Shown: positions 1 to 13,400, numbered from the stretch's first letter. The stretch: DNA of 64,000 nucleotides from Nageia nagi (GCA_050084985.1 JBITNC010000001.1:161014001-161078000), one strand, 5' to 3'. Made by a program: numbers and translations. The notes: generated from the letters alone by a model not told the origin.

Positions 1-1040
1 ATGATAAATGCTGAGAATGATACAATACCAAGCTCAAGAGGGCTCAACGTTAACCTCCAAGGAGCCAACTAGGGCACACAACTATGCAGAGATGGATACT
101 GTTGTCAAAACCACTGTAGAACAACCACACTCTACCAGATCTGTGGATGCCACACTGAAGGGCTCCCTCACAGGCTAGCTCTTAGTGAAGAGATCGAATG
201 TGATTCCAAAATGCCACCAGATGGATTCAAAGGTGTAGATTGCTTGTGGACGCCTCAAGGTAGGGCAACCTCAAAACACAAACATTCACCTCAACTGCTA
301 GTCCGAAGTCCTTCCAAGTCTCCTAGACTCTCCTTGTGCTACATGCCCAAGGGTGCTTGACACCACCAAGTCTTTGCGTAGAAGAAGGGGTTTCAATATC
401 AAATCTAGTCTATCTCTACAATGAGGCTCCTTTGCCTTATATAACACATCACTGGATCTGGAAATCACCTCAAAGTCATCACCCAGCCTTCCCAATCCAA
501 CATTGGCTTCCTAGAAGCTCCACAAAATCCAACGAAGGTGCCTAGGGGTCAATCCCATCCCAACGTGGGTATTTGGGCCCTTTACAAGCCCAACATGGGT
601 CCTCATGCTCAATGCGGGTGCTTGGGAGTCATCCATGACATGTGGGGTCTAAAGTGCATGCGTGGGCGTCTTGGTGTCACCATGGGCCAACATGGGGGTC
701 TAGAAGTCTCCCCAAGGCTAACGCATGTATACAAGTGCTCTCAAATCCAACGTTGGGCAATTAAGTGATTTTCCATGCTCAAGTGTCATCTAGGTGTTAT
801 ACAAGTCTTGGGATTTCCACAATTATTTTAGGATCTCCAAGTGCATTAATGACAAAAAAAATAACACATCCTAACTTGGGAGGAAAACGTCTCACATGGG
901 GCTCACAACATGGGTTCAACGAACCATTATATTTCTATCCCAAGTAACTAACAACAAATAGATAAATAAATAAAATATTTTACAAAAAAGAATCTCTAGG
1001 ATTCCAAATTTATTTATTTTTATCCAAAGGGGATGTTACA
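1..1040 (-). mobile_element. LTR of a retrotransposon (family A), cut by window edge
   Basis: This matches 10480-11660 over most of its length, including the blocks around 'caaggagccaact' and 'tctagaagtctccccaagg'. The right edge ends GGATGTTACA, so read on the minus strand the LTR begins TGTAACATCCCC, a typical TG start. A minus-strand TATA-type box (TATATAAGG) lies near 434-444. By comparison with the second copy, roughly 265 bp of the left end lie outside the window. Whether this is a solo LTR or belongs to a full element cannot be told from here. Confidence 0.75.
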
Positions 1041-1768
1041 TCCAAGTAGGCCAGTTGGTGATGAAAGGCATCACTGATCACCCTGCTCCATCGTATAGCT
1101 CTCCCTAAGCTGAGCATAGCAATGAAACCGGTGAACTCCTTCCTATACTTAGTATCATTCTCCTAGCATGTGACCCTTAACAGTAAAGTAATCAACTTAG
1201 ACATTGTGGCAAGGAACTCTTCGCTACGAGCACTAACCAACGTCTTGCCTTGGAGTCCTTAGTAGCCATCATAGAGCCAACATCTAATATAATCTCCAAG
1301 TCTAGCGATACTATCATGAAATTCTTCTTACTAGGATATTGCATATTCATCTTCATATCTTTTCCAGCCAAAAGCAGCTTCAATCCCTATTGAAATAAAA
1401 TCCATGATCATGTTCCCTTTTGTGTCTAAGAGAACTCTCTTATCTAATTTACAACGTTTGGCCACTTCGTAACATAAGTCAAGAAAAGGAACAACAAAAG
1501 GGATCATAGTAGCATTAAACAAACCATAGGAGTGGATGATTTCATCAAGCAAATCTTCTTCACTAATACTAACAATGGATACAATAGTTTGGATAGGATC
1601 AATGTTTCCCCAATCTATATCTCCGACGAAAGAGAATCTCTCTCTCTCTCCCTCTCCCTCCCCCTCCCCCTTCCCCTCCCTCCCTCCCTCCCTTCGTCCT
1701 CCCCTCCCGCCTTCCCTCCCTTCCTCCCTCCCTCCCTCTCTCTCTCTCAAGCTCTTGTTTTTTGCCAA
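1041..1768 (-). pseudogene. Decayed ORF of retroelement type, family not recognised
   Basis: A minus-strand reading frame runs from about 1635 to 1331. It continues in shifted frames with stops down to 1041, where the LTR abuts it. The translated part is a soluble, helix-rich sequence with no motif I recognise: no zinc knuckle, no aspartic protease triad and no DDE. The Arg/Gly/Glu-rich start of the longest ORF is only a translation of the CT microsatellite and is not protein sequence. Its position next to an LTR makes a retrotransposon origin likely. A host gene fragment is possible but has no support. Confidence 0.35.
1637..1748. repeat. CT/CCCT-rich low-complexity tract
   Basis: About 110 bp of almost pure pyrimidine: (TC)n, then CCCTC, TCCC and CCTT variants, then (TC)n again. 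It creates spurious Ser/Leu/Pro-rich ORFs on the plus strand and Gly/Arg/Glu-rich ORFs on the minus strand. Confidence 0.95.
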
Positions 1769-1784
1769 AAATCCAAAAACATGC

Positions 1785-2265
1785 TTAGTGTTGGAAATAC
1801 CTCATCCACTTGGGCGCACCACATTTTGGTACGTGCTTTTTCACTACATGAAATACATGCGTCCAAGCACAAAATATACCAAATTTCACCGAAATTATCA
1901 AAATGACCCTCGAAAATGATGTGCAATGAAGGGAAATGCCTTTTAAGATATGATGGGTGCGATTTTGGCATGAAAAATCCAATTTTAGACATGAAAATGT
2001 AATAATTGACCAGACATATGCAAAATGACGTTGGGCGCACCATTTTTGATACATGCAAAAGCATGTCCCCTAAACCATGCACCTAAGACAAAAATGATGC
2101 ATTTGGACTTGTTCTCTCTTGAATATGCAAATTTACCACATTTATCCTTGTTTAGATTTGAAATTCATGCATTTGACTAAGAAAATTTTCTATGCTTTGT
2201 GTTTCAGTATAATGAGGGTCCTCAAAAATGCAAAAAAATTTGGAGGGTGTTATGCAGGCACAACA
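1785..2265 (-). repeat. Inverted partial copy of the 6.8-8.4 kb module repeat
   Basis: Read on the minus strand it begins TGTTGTGCCTGCATAACACC, like the sequence starting at 6817 on the plus strand. It carries at least two copies of the module found there: AAAAGCAY, a short spacer, CAAAA, then GGTGCGCCC (near 1800-1845 and 2030-2070). It appears to cut short the LTR at 2266-2856. Confidence 0.6.
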
Positions 2266-2856
2266 ACCAAGAATAAGTGCAAGTCTATAACAAGGCTATC
2301 ACAAGTTCTAGGGCATCACCCAAGACTCCCAACAGGCACAATAAAGACTCCCAAAGGCTGGTGCAAGACTTCTAGAGCCTAGGAGAGTTGGTGCAAAATC
2401 CCAAGGACTCCTAAAGGCTGACACAAGTGCTAGAATGGCTTCCAAGGATTGCGCAAGCTCTCCAAGTGTAGATAATAGCAAATATGCCACTAGTAGGCTA
2501 GGGAGCAGCCCTAGACCATAGAAGGAAGATTCAAGTGGTGAATCTTGCCTCCTTTTATAGGTGCTTTTACCCTGAAATTACCAATAATTAAACTCCTAGT
2601 CGACTTGGAATAGAATACTTTTCTCCTAGCCACCTCTCTTTCCCAAACCGCGATATTAGCATCCTGGTTTCCTAGGAAAACTTCAATTTGCAATATCTCC
2701 TTTGTTTCTTGACGAAACCATGTCATGTAACCTATCAAAAGACTCAAAATGAATAGCAAAAGATTCTCCATCCATTCCAAAAGACAAATCAATGATCCAA
2801 GACTTGACATGGAAGTTATGCCTTCAACAAGGTTTCTCAAAATTGGGGACATCACA
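2266..2856 (-). mobile_element. Truncated LTR (family B), same family as 22108-23101
   Basis: On the minus strand it starts TGTGATGTCCCC and follows the solo LTR at 22108 closely through CATAACTTC, TTGGATCA, TTGATTTGTCTTTT and ATAGGTYACAYGACATGG. A minus-strand TATA box CTATAAAAGG is at 2551-2560, matching CCTATAAAAG in the other copy. About 400 bp of the downstream end are missing, replaced by the module repeat at 2265. Confidence 0.75.
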
Positions 2857-3054
2857 GTATGACCATATGCATGGTAGGATATGCAACACCCAATGCAAAC
2901 TACGAAGAGTTTAGTACATGGGTGAGAAAATTAAAAAAATGCATTATGAAGTACCCAACACAAGACATAAGGGTGAGGGTTTATATTAATTACATTTTGA
3001 AATTGAAGTTCTAGACATTAAAACATCGTATTTAAAAGCAAAAGAGATGATAAT

Positions 3055-3056
<2 letters not shown>

Positions 3057-3115
<59 letters not shown>
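3057..3115. repeat. Compound (TA)n(TG)n microsatellite
   Basis: About 15 TA units followed directly by about 14 TG units. It lies in intron 4 of the RRP6-like gene. Confidence 0.97.
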
Positions 3116-3737
3116 CTCACAAGATAATATATGAAGATGAATTTTTCAAGAGTTGTTTCTTACCATGGTTGTCACTGTATGCAAATGAAAACTAGAAGTG
3201 CAGTAGCAGTTATGCATATCAATACAAAAGCGTTAATATATATTCATTTTAAGCCTCATAGTGTACAATAATCTTGTAGATAATTCTTTTTTTGTTTTAA
3301 CTAGATGCAGTAAAAAATACTGAAAATGCACTCAATGCATGAGATTGCACTTGGTACATCTAGGGTACAGCAATGGAGATGTTCAGTACCTATGCTTGTG
3401 TACCAAGTACAGGTGCATATCGAGTGCAGATGCTTACCCAGTGCAAGTGTGTACCAATTGAACCAAACTTTAGGCTTGATGTATGCACCAAGACAACCCT
3501 GATTGAGAAAAATGACCATATTTCCAACGAGGATGCATTTTTTAACCTTTGCTCCCTTCAAAAGGTTTTGAGCGACCATCATTCCACTTTTTATAACCAC
3601 CAAAGATTGTCCAAGTGGGCCCAATGAGAACTAATCACTCCCATTCGCATCATTGAATATTGCATAGACTTGGATAATTTATGAATACAATATTTCAAAC
3701 ACTTGCCAAACAAATATTAACTAGAATCAATCCTGTT

Positions 3738-3827
3738 ACTTTTAAAGAATGTCGATAACAGAGGTTGCTCAATCAATCATTTGACTTTTGAAGAATGTCG
3801 ATTGCAGAGGTTGCTCAATTATTCAAC
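3738..3827. repeat. 46-bp tandem duplication
   Basis: Two imperfect copies, with period 46, of a unit beginning ACTTTTRAAGAATGTCGAT and containing CAGAGGTTGCTCAAT. Nothing else is recognised in the surrounding intron between 2857 and 4357. Confidence 0.8.
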
Positions 3828-4357
3828 ATAGTAGCCAGAGGCTCTTTCAGGGTGAGAGAATGCAATAGGTTTGACATGAATGGCACCCCTAGATGACTCC
3901 AAGCGAAGAAATAAAAGGTCGGGGACTTTTTAAAAGGATAAGTCAGGAGGATTTCTAATTTTGTTTCCACATTTTTTTATTTCTGCAATTATTTTTTATT
4001 CATTGACTGTGTCAAACTGTAGCGTATCAAATCCCTGCTAATGTAACTGCAACTGAAAATCTAAGTGACTTGTGTATTGAGCATCTTTGCATTTAAACCA
4101 AAAAGGCATGACTTCTGCAAAATACAGATTGTGACTTAGTGGATCTAGTGATATGTAAGGTGGTTAAAATTTGCTCATAAAAATCTTGGATTTAGAAATA
4201 GAAATAAAACAACCCCTATGTTTGGACAGAATATGAATAAAGGATGACTGCTCTTCATTCTAACAATTTTATAGTACTGCACAAATTATCTTGATTAAAA
4301 AATTATCAAAAAAAAATTTTGAGATGCAAATTTATGGTAAAACTACGAGAATTTTAC

Positions 4358-4441
4358 CCTTGCAGTGTCAAACAAATTTACAACATAGATATGGAAGTCC
4401 CGTTGAAGCCAAAGAATGTCACTATCTGCTCCATGAAACAC
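4358..4441 (-). CDS. RRP6L3: RRP6-like exon 4
   Basis: 84 nt, 28 codons, reading from [16 protein letters not shown] to NLFDTAR. The acceptor is AATTTGCAG and the donor is AGG|GTAAAA. It continues exon 3 in phase 0: DPQICK|VFHGAD matches the usual layout of the Rrp6 fold between motifs I and II. Exon 3 is 25.6 kb away. Confidence 0.85.
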
Positions 4442-7400
4442 CTGCAAATTATTTACCATAAGTTATAGTGAATTCATGCAATTGTAGAAAACATGGAGAC
4501 AAAGTCACCTTTCAAAAAATAAGCTTTCAATAACTTCAGTGTGTGTGTATGTTCCCAAAGTAGATGACAAATTGACAAAATACATATTTGTATTTTAAAT
4601 AATATATGATCTATAAAATTATAAATGCACAATGTCAATAACCTATATATAGTGCTCTATATATTTACTACAGAAGAAAACGAACTACATGCATACTTGA
4701 ATATTTTCTTCAAAATATCATATATAGCATCAGAAGTAGACGCAGACCCAACTCTATTAGCTAGACCAAGAGGTCCATGAGGTGGGTGTTCATGATCCTC
4801 AAGATCAATAGCATCTAGGAAATTTTCCAATTCAGAACTGAAAAAACTCATCCCAGCTGTTTACCTGCGCCTTTGAGTACTCTATATTCAATCTATCACA
4901 AAATTCAAACTAAAAAAGACTATGTAGAATTGACATCTTCTAGATATCTAGATGTACATTACGTTGTGCATAAGAAATTGAAGCCATGGAAAAATGAATG
5001 AGATTAAAAGCAAATTTGTTTCTACCTCATAATGTTGCTGCTCCCAAGATCATTCTATATAGCTTGGACTTTGAAAAAACAAGGTTCTTCTTGCTCTTAC
5101 AAGGAAAATTGCTTCCTGACTTTAAAATTTGCAAACACAAGAATGCGTAATAAAGGAAGATGGATTTCTTTTACATCTTGAATTTATTTTATTCATTATT
5201 TATGTTCTTTTGGTAACAATTCTTCAGCTTATTTTGGTATATGCTTTATTAGGAAACTACAGTTTTTAGTGGCCACCTAAAATGCCTTTGTCAGCCAAAA
5301 CAATGCACTAAAAGGTTGGAAATACATTGGAAATGGTAGGGATCCTTTCAGAGAGAAGTTTTTGGTCTTCTAAAATGAGAAGCATCTTCCAAGAATTTTC
5401 GAGCAAGGAAACAAGTTTCCAATAAACAAAAATTTCAGAAATTTGTTTCCTTAGGAAGTCATCATGCAGAAGAAAGTTTCTCATAAACATAAATATCCAC
5501 CCTCAAAATGCAATGCAACAATATATATTGTTAAGGATCCAATTATAATTTCCAACCAAGAACATATATTGTTGGTCATATAGCATAAATTATCCAGGAT
5601 TCTCAAACCAATCAAACCAGAAAGAACATGATAGTATAGCCTGGATAATACCCTTATCAACCAGCAGTTTCATCAGGCCAGAAGAGAGCAATTTCACTCT
5701 GAGAAATGGTGGATTTACCATGATAACAGGTAGTATTGACTCTGAAAAGTGGCAGTTTCATACTGAGAAATGGCAGTTTTTGTTTTTCCTTTCAATTGTT
5801 TGTCATGTACATGAAAGGTCAAGCGTGCACTGGCCATAGCTCATGACCTATACATGTAAGACAACTCTTTCTCCAGAGCAATGAACAGAATCGTTGAAAC
5901 TTAGCATTGTAACATTCTGACTATGAATAAAGCATCTGTTTGACTTCATTTAAGTTCTTTGTCGTTCCTTTTTTGTTCACATGTATAATACTCTCTTTAG
6001 GTATTCGCTTGTGATTCTTTCATTACAACACATACAGTCCTGTACTTGTTCTGTTGTTATTCAGGTCTCATTCACACTCCTGGGTGAAAATCTCATAACA
6101 TTTAAGATGGAAAATGTGAAGGCACAACAGTGAAGAACAAATGGCATATACCAAAGTTGAAATTCTGCCATCAATTGAACATAAAGTAGTAAATATATCA
6201 TGTCCATGACATCAATCAAACTACGATACAGTTGAACAAGGTAATAAGCATTTCTCACAGCCTTGTAAATAATACAGTCCAGGAAGTCAAAACATAACCT
6301 ACTAGTGTCAGAGTTTTTATCATTGATGTCAACAATCGAAGCTGATCAAACAGCACTGAAAATTTTCATAGAAAAATTCATAGTATACAAATTCTCCGTT
6401 TATTCGCAAATTTGATCAATGTACGTGAATTTTCCGGGGCCCCAAATTTTGAAAGTTCTTGCCTTCCATAGTATTTTTGGCATTTTTTTCCGTTTTTCCC
6501 AAACTTTTCCTGAATGTTTGCCAAATTTTAAAATTTGGTACCAAACCGTATTTGTAAACTATGCTGAAAATTACCTTGTCCGACTCCTTCATAGTAGCAT
6601 ATAAAAGTTAGTATCAGGGCAAGAAAACTGATGAATGATTTGCAGAAAATGACTTTATTTAACATAATTTATTTCTTAGTGTAAAGTTTATTGATTCTTG
6701 ATGGGTTTTCATTATAGAAAGATTACCCATCTATTATAAGTAGGGATAATGCCATCTTCATATTAGGTATCATAATGAACTTTTTGGTGATGTCATCCAG
6801 GTTCTCAAAAGGTCCTTGTTGTGCCTACACAACACACCCCAAAATTTTCGCAATTTTCGGGACCCTCTTCTGAGCTAAGACCATTGGGATGAATATTTTC
6901 TACTCAAATCCGATGCATTTCGATCAACTAGAGTTATAAGAGGCTAAACTATGCATACTCTAGCAGAATCAAGCATGAAATTCTTCTACGTCATGAGGGC
7001 ATGTTTTCTGATGAGTGCAAAAGTACTCACTCAAAATGGTGCAACTGAGTAAAAATCTGCATTTTTTGATGAGTGCAAAAGTACTCACTCAAAATGTTGC
7101 AACTGAGTAAAAATCTTCTAAGTCCGAAATTATGCATTCCTACATCAATTGGTTGCTACCATACATTCTGAGATCATACTGGCTCATTCTGGAAAAATTG
7201 GCCAAGTGTTTGACTTGAGCGCACCATTTTTATGTAGTGAAAAAGCACTCACTCAAAACGGTGCAACCAGCCTTGACGGTACTAAAATTGGCTAAGTCGT
7301 TGAGAAATTGAGCATACACTAGGGGTAGACAAGTGTCCTCACATGCATTGGATCACTTTTTGCACTAATCGACATATGACACTTGTCCATTGGAGACTAC

Positions 7401-10400
7401 ATAGTATAAAAGGCAGCATGCTAGTTCATTTTGTATCTTGGATCACTTCACTCATGTGGCATCTAGCTTTGCTGAAGTGCAAAAGCACTCCTCCAAAACA
7501 GTGCAACTGGGCATGTTCTCCATTGAGTGCAAAAGCACTCCTCCAAAACAGTACAATTGGGCATGCTTTTCATTGAGTGCAAAAGCACTCCTCCAAAACA
7601 GTGCGACTAGGCATGCTTTTCATTGAGTGCAAAAGCACTCCTCCAAAACAATGCGACTAGGCATGCTTTTCATTGAGTGCAAAAGCACTCCTCCAAAACA
7701 GTGCGACCAAGGAGGAAGAAGACCTATACTTAGCCGTTTTTGGAGCTTACAGAGCTAGTCGCATACTTTCAGGTGCATGCTTTTGCACCCATCCCAAACT
7801 GTGCGACCATCTTTGAGAGAAGAAATTTGGCTAAGTGTGGGGCCCGGATGTTGACAGTGTAACTACATGCATTTGACCCTCACCTACACCAATCACAAGG
7901 TGACACCTGTCCAATCCGAAGAAGGCTATAAAAGGAAGGTCAGCCTCAGTTAATCAATTTGGATAGCTAAGTCTAGGGCACTGCGTGGATTGAAGGAGCA
8001 AAAGCACGTACCAAAAACAATGCGCCCAAGCTCAAAAGGGTTAATTTTGAAAGAAAATTTGGCTAAAGTCATTTGTTACATCGAATTGGTAGGCACATGC
8101 ATTCTGGGACATGAAAAAGCACTCCTCCAAAAACGGTGCGCCCATGTAAAAGCACTCATTCAAAATGGTGCGACCAAATTTGGAGGCATAATTTTTCTAA
8201 GGCATGGAAAAGCACTACTCTGTTTTGGTGCGACTAGGCATGGTTTTCATAGAGTACCAAAAGCATGTACCAAAAACAATGCGCCCAGACATAGAAGACA
8301 TACATTGAACACATTCTGTAGCAAATTGAAGCCTGCCACATGTCCCAAGCATTGACATTTGTTCCAAGCAATGCCACTTGTCCAAGAAGCACTACTTGTC
8401 AAATGCATGCCATACATATGCCACCTGCCTTAGAAGAAAAGATCTATGAATATCATACAAGACTCCTTTTCTGTGCGACACACCATAGCTACTTTTTCAG
8501 GAGGCTTGGTGACTGAATATCTTTGGAAGCTGCGACTATAGAAGATAGTGCAAAACTCATCTCTAAAGGGAAAAGCTCGTGGAATTAAGTTTTCAAATAG
8601 CCATTCGGACAAAGGAAGAGATACGGGATGTTCAAAGTTTTCAGTCTGAATATAGTTACATGCTAAGACAGTTGATGGATATGCCAAAGTATCACATATG
8701 GATGAAGAAAACAATTTACTCAGACCCATTTTGGCACTTCTCCCAAAGCACATTAGGACATTCAAGATTGGGCCGACCATCTGACATCCCCAAAGAGGAG
8801 TTGAAATCTACAAAGCTCGAGGCAAATTCCGGGCAGATTTGATTCGCTTGCAGATTTGATTTGCTTGCAAATTTGATTCGCTTACGGATTTGATTTGCTT
8901 GCAGACTTGATCTACCCACTCTCTTTTTCAGTTCATATGCATTTATGGGGTTCTGAAAAACTATCATTTCATTGATTTGACTAGTGTGTGGATGAATTTG
9001 CTCCCACCGACTCAAATTTTTGACATTCCAGCCGTATCAGATTTCATTTTCATAGAATAGACGTGCATGTTAAAGTTTCCGACGTTGGAATTTATTTTTT
9101 GTCAGTTATTAAATGCCATGACAGTCGAGGTAGCATAGATGTTTGTGATGATTTGATGTTTATTTTGATACTATTAGATTTGACGCCTTTAGGGCAAGAT
9201 TAGGGCAACACCGCATTTATTGTGGCTACCTTTTTGAAGCTATAAGTACCCGGCTTGGGTCATTTTGTATAGGGGGGTTATTTTTGAGAGTTTTAAGAAG
9301 GGGTGTGACAATTCGATAGAAGAGTTTGATATGCTATAGAAGAGTTATCTTTTTGAAAACTACTTTCTATTTTGAAGTATTGCTTTGAAGATTAATGCAA
9401 TTGGAGCCTCCATTTCGTGGGATTATGCATATTATCTTGAAAGATTTTCTTACCAGTTTGGATGATTTTTACTGCTTAAGTGCATTCTCTTTGAAAACTA
9501 AGAGTTTTAAGAGGAGATAGTTGAATATTTTGTGAAGTGGTATAAATTATTCATTGCATGATTTGCATATGTGTATGTATTTTGGGGTGTATAGCTCGTC
9601 TCTATGTCATTCGGTTAGACTTGTGTGTTCACACTATCATTTTCTTTTACCCCACTCTATTGAGTCTTCCACCAAGATGCTACAACTTCCTGCTCTCGTC
9701 TGGTAGTGATTTGCGTGCATATTGCTATTTGTTGCCTGGCTTGATAGTATTAATGAGTCCGGAGATAACCTACCGAGACACTGCATCACTGGTGGATGTT
9801 TCTTTGCTAGCTTGACTTAAACTTCTTGTGCGCCCCTCACCTCTTTTTTTTTTTTTTTTTTTTCTTTTTCCCTTTCGCAGCTGCTAAATCCTGAAATAAC
9901 CTCAAGTTTCAATGACATTCCCTAACCAAAAAACAAACTCCAAATCCCTTATATAGCAGGTTGATGGCTTGCATCTCTCCTCACTCGAGCTACTCCAAGA
10001 TTCACAAATCATCAGACAAGCTATAAAGAGAAAAGTGATAAGTTATAAGTCCTAGTGACACGAAAAGAAACCTTGGGGTAGAGAGTCCTTTCAAGTGGGA
10101 GTAGGTAACGCTACTTCACCTAAGTTGTTGAGTCCATTTCCAATATTGCTTGCAACCTTGCTCAGAGGGAAAGGAAAACACAATAATAGTCCTTATGCCT
10201 AATTATTCAAAAACCTTGCTTCCCAAGAATTTGGAATACCATCACTGAGATGCAGTAGAGAAAATATACCTCACTGAGTGCAACATGACACCAAGATGCT
10301 AATGTAACTAGTACTAAGAAGGAAAAAGTAATTATGATTAACTTGCTCCCTGTGCAGCATAAAGACTGATTCATGATGACAAAAAGATTGCATAATAGTT

Positions 10401-13400
10401 GATGAGTTCAAGGTGAACAGGGGGAATATTTAAATCAAAATGATCAAATCAACAAGGTAACCTTGTGGTTGCAATAGGTTGTAAATGCCTAATTGCAATT
10501 TCTCACACAATTAAGCAAATTCTCTTAATCAAGCACCCATGTTTGGCTTAGAAGGGCATCAACAAGCATCAAACACCTCAATATGCCAACGTTAGGGTTA
10601 GGGCATGAGATACAAGCAATTACAACCTCACAATGCCAATGTCTGGCTCATACATTCACATACATGCAAAGATAATCAAACAATGCCAATAGACAAGTAT
10701 GCTCAACACAACAATGAGATCCAATAGCCCACGGCTTGTATTGATGATATAGAAGGAATACAAATACAATACCAGGCCCGTTGGGCTCAACATTGGCCTC
10801 CAAGGAGCCAACTATGGCACAAGGAATGTCTCTATTGCTAGACGGAAAAAACACTAAAAGGGATAGCCTTGCTCCCTCAGAATCTGAATCCTCTCCACCG
10901 AACCCTAGTGACCAACTGAATGGTAGAAGCTCGACCTTGTAATACCATTGGATGGGCTAGGGTGCTACACCAAACTCGTAGATTAACAAGATCCTTTAGC
11001 CTGTCAACCCTCCTAGATGTTGCACCTAGGGATCTTGCTTGACACTACACCAAGACTTTTGTCTTGTGTACGGTATGAGTAATATTATCAAATTTGTATA
11101 TCCAACAATAATGCTCCAAGGGCTAATATAGCTTTCTTGGATCTGGATCTCACCTTAATGTCATCACCCAATCCCCTCAAACCCCAACATTGGCACCTAG
11201 GAGTCATTCCAAGTCCAACATGGGTATATAGAACTCCCTCATGCTCCACGTGGGTCTAAGAATGCATGTGTGGGTCAAGGAGGCATGCGTGGGCATCTGG
11301 TGGGCAACTTGGGTGTCATAGGCCAACGTGGGGGGTCTAGAAGTCTCCCCAAGGCTGGCGCATGTATACAAGTGTTCCCAATCTCAACGTTGGGGCCATT
11401 AAGTGCTCATCCATATTCTAAGTGCTAAATAGACCTTGGGATTCCCACAATCATGTTTCGGGATCTCCAAGTACATTAAAACACTCTAATCTACACTTAG
11501 GAGGGAGACGTCCCACTTGCGGCACACAATGGGGTCCAACAACCCATTAAATCTTATATCCCAAGTTCTAACTTAAAAGCACAATTAAATAATTAATTAT
11601 ACAAAAGGGGGAATCCATTGCATTCCAAAATTAATTACAATTGTACAAGGGGATGTCACATAGGTGGAAGAGATTTGGCTTCAAGTCCATGAAACAAAGA
11701 AAGAGGTATGAAAAGTGAGAAACATTGCCAAAGGTTCTTTTCTGGTGGTTTTGAGGAAGACTCAACAAATCTGAGCAGAGCGCAACCAAGGAGAAGCACA
11801 GTAGAGATTCCAAGAGGAAGTTTGAACACTAAAAACTGAGTTTCAACTTATTTTGTGTAATATGGAAATTAAAAACAGGTGTGGTAGACATGTTCACAAT
11901 CATAAGCGCAAGAGTTCATTAAAGGCCCACTTTGCAAAAATAAAGGCTAGAATTATCAATTTGATCACGTGCCACGCTAACTTTGTTCATGCAAATAATA
12001 AATTGGCTGTTGCTATAGTATGAAAACCATGTAAAACCTCAACAGATCCAGGAAAGGAAAAATAAAAAGCAGCAGTAGAGGGGTACAAAGGAGAGTTATT
12101 TGGAAAAAGCATCAGAGTTCCAGTGGAACCTTGTGATTTAAGGTAGAAGCAGATATGAAAAGTTAGCTATTTGCGGTTCAACTAGATGCTAGAAGCTCAA
12201 TGAAGAAACCGATGCCTTAAACTTTTAAAGCATAGTTATGAGATGAGGATTTGGCCAATATTTGTTTGGGACAAAGCTGACAAGATTTGGCGATTCAGCA
12301 ATCATTCGGAAAATTATTCGGCACAAAAACAGACAAATTCAAAACAAAAATTGAGAGTGTAGCATATTTTTTGTATTAAATATTAAAAATACATAATGCT
12401 ACATCAAAATACATAGCAAATGTGCCCTCTTTTTACACTTTCAGTTTGTTGCTGCTATGGATGTTTGTGCCATCATTAGTGCTTCTTCCATGACTTTAAG
12501 TTTTTGGCTCTCAATGAATGCTAAATCATCCTTTGAGAATCTCACTTTGTAATATCCCCAAAACTCACAAAATGCGATTTTGTTAAAGTGTAATATTCCA
12601 AAGTTGAAATATCACTACTTAGGATTTTATATATATTTTTATATTTTTTCTAACTAGCTCAATTCAAATCAGATCTACAAATTGAACAAGAAATAGAGCC
12701 AGAAATGAATTTTATTCTTCAAGAGCTGAGACGTCCCAAATGGACAAGTACAATAGTCAAGGAAAAATACCCAAATGCTCAAGAAGGGGGACGTTTGCCC
12801 TCACAAAGCAGATTTGGACAATCTGGCCCTGCAAGTTCTTCAATCTCTTCTCCCCAATGCTGGACGAGCCTCCTCACACTGATTCGGCTGGTCTGAATCT
12901 AGGACGTGCCTCCTCACACTAATTTGGTAGGTAAGATCTGGATCTGGAATATGGCCGCACTAGCTGGATCTGGATCTGCCCCACTGGCTGGATCTGGATC
13001 AGGGACGGAATAGTTCCACCACACTGGCTCGAACTATTCCAGTAACTCCACCTCACTTGCTCGAGCTACTCTAGCAACTCCACCTCACTGGCTCGAGCTA
13101 CTGTCCTAGCTTAGGTAAGAACTCCTCCATACTGGCTCGAGCTCTCCCACTAAGCTAGCTGGAAAGCTGCAACTCCACTAGCTGCTAACCCCCGGAAAGG
13201 GATAAACTCTGATGATCTTCCAGCATCCCCCAAATGATGCGTCCCATCTCCTTTTATAACAAGATCTCTCATACCTTGGAATCACCCAAAGTGCAACGTC
13301 CCTCTTCTGGTGTCTTGGGATGACAAATTAAATCATCTAGGGACCCAGGAAGCCCAACGTCCCACAATGGTTGCCTAGAGATGCCAAATTACAAGATCAA

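Larger units (their letters stand above)
6817..8440 (+). repeat. Module-rich repeat with hairpins and two TATA-type units
   Basis: It starts TGTTGTGCCTACACAACAC, like the inverted copy ending at 2265. Between 7010 and 8285 I count about 13 copies of a module: AAAAGCACTC or a close variant, a few bases, CAAAA, then GTGCRAC or GTGCGCCC. In many copies GAGTGC and GCACTC flank AAAA and would form a 6-bp hairpin. Two related promoter-like blocks sit 522 bp apart. No coding potential was recognised. It may be an unusually long LTR or leader region, but a terminal CA with a TSD was not found. Confidence 0.55.

Noticed and set aside
1331-1768. Gly/Arg/Glu-rich N terminus as a real protein domain
   Set aside because: It is the translation of the CT-rich microsatellite; only the part below about 1635 looks protein-like.
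6061-6258. Minus-strand hydrophobic ORF as an extra exon of the RRP6-like gene
   Set aside because: Exons 3 and 4 already join in phase with continuous homology, and no domain match was seen.
7475-7709. CRISPR-like array
   Set aside because: The 50-bp period has no unique spacers; units are near identical end to end, and the context is plant nuclear DNA.
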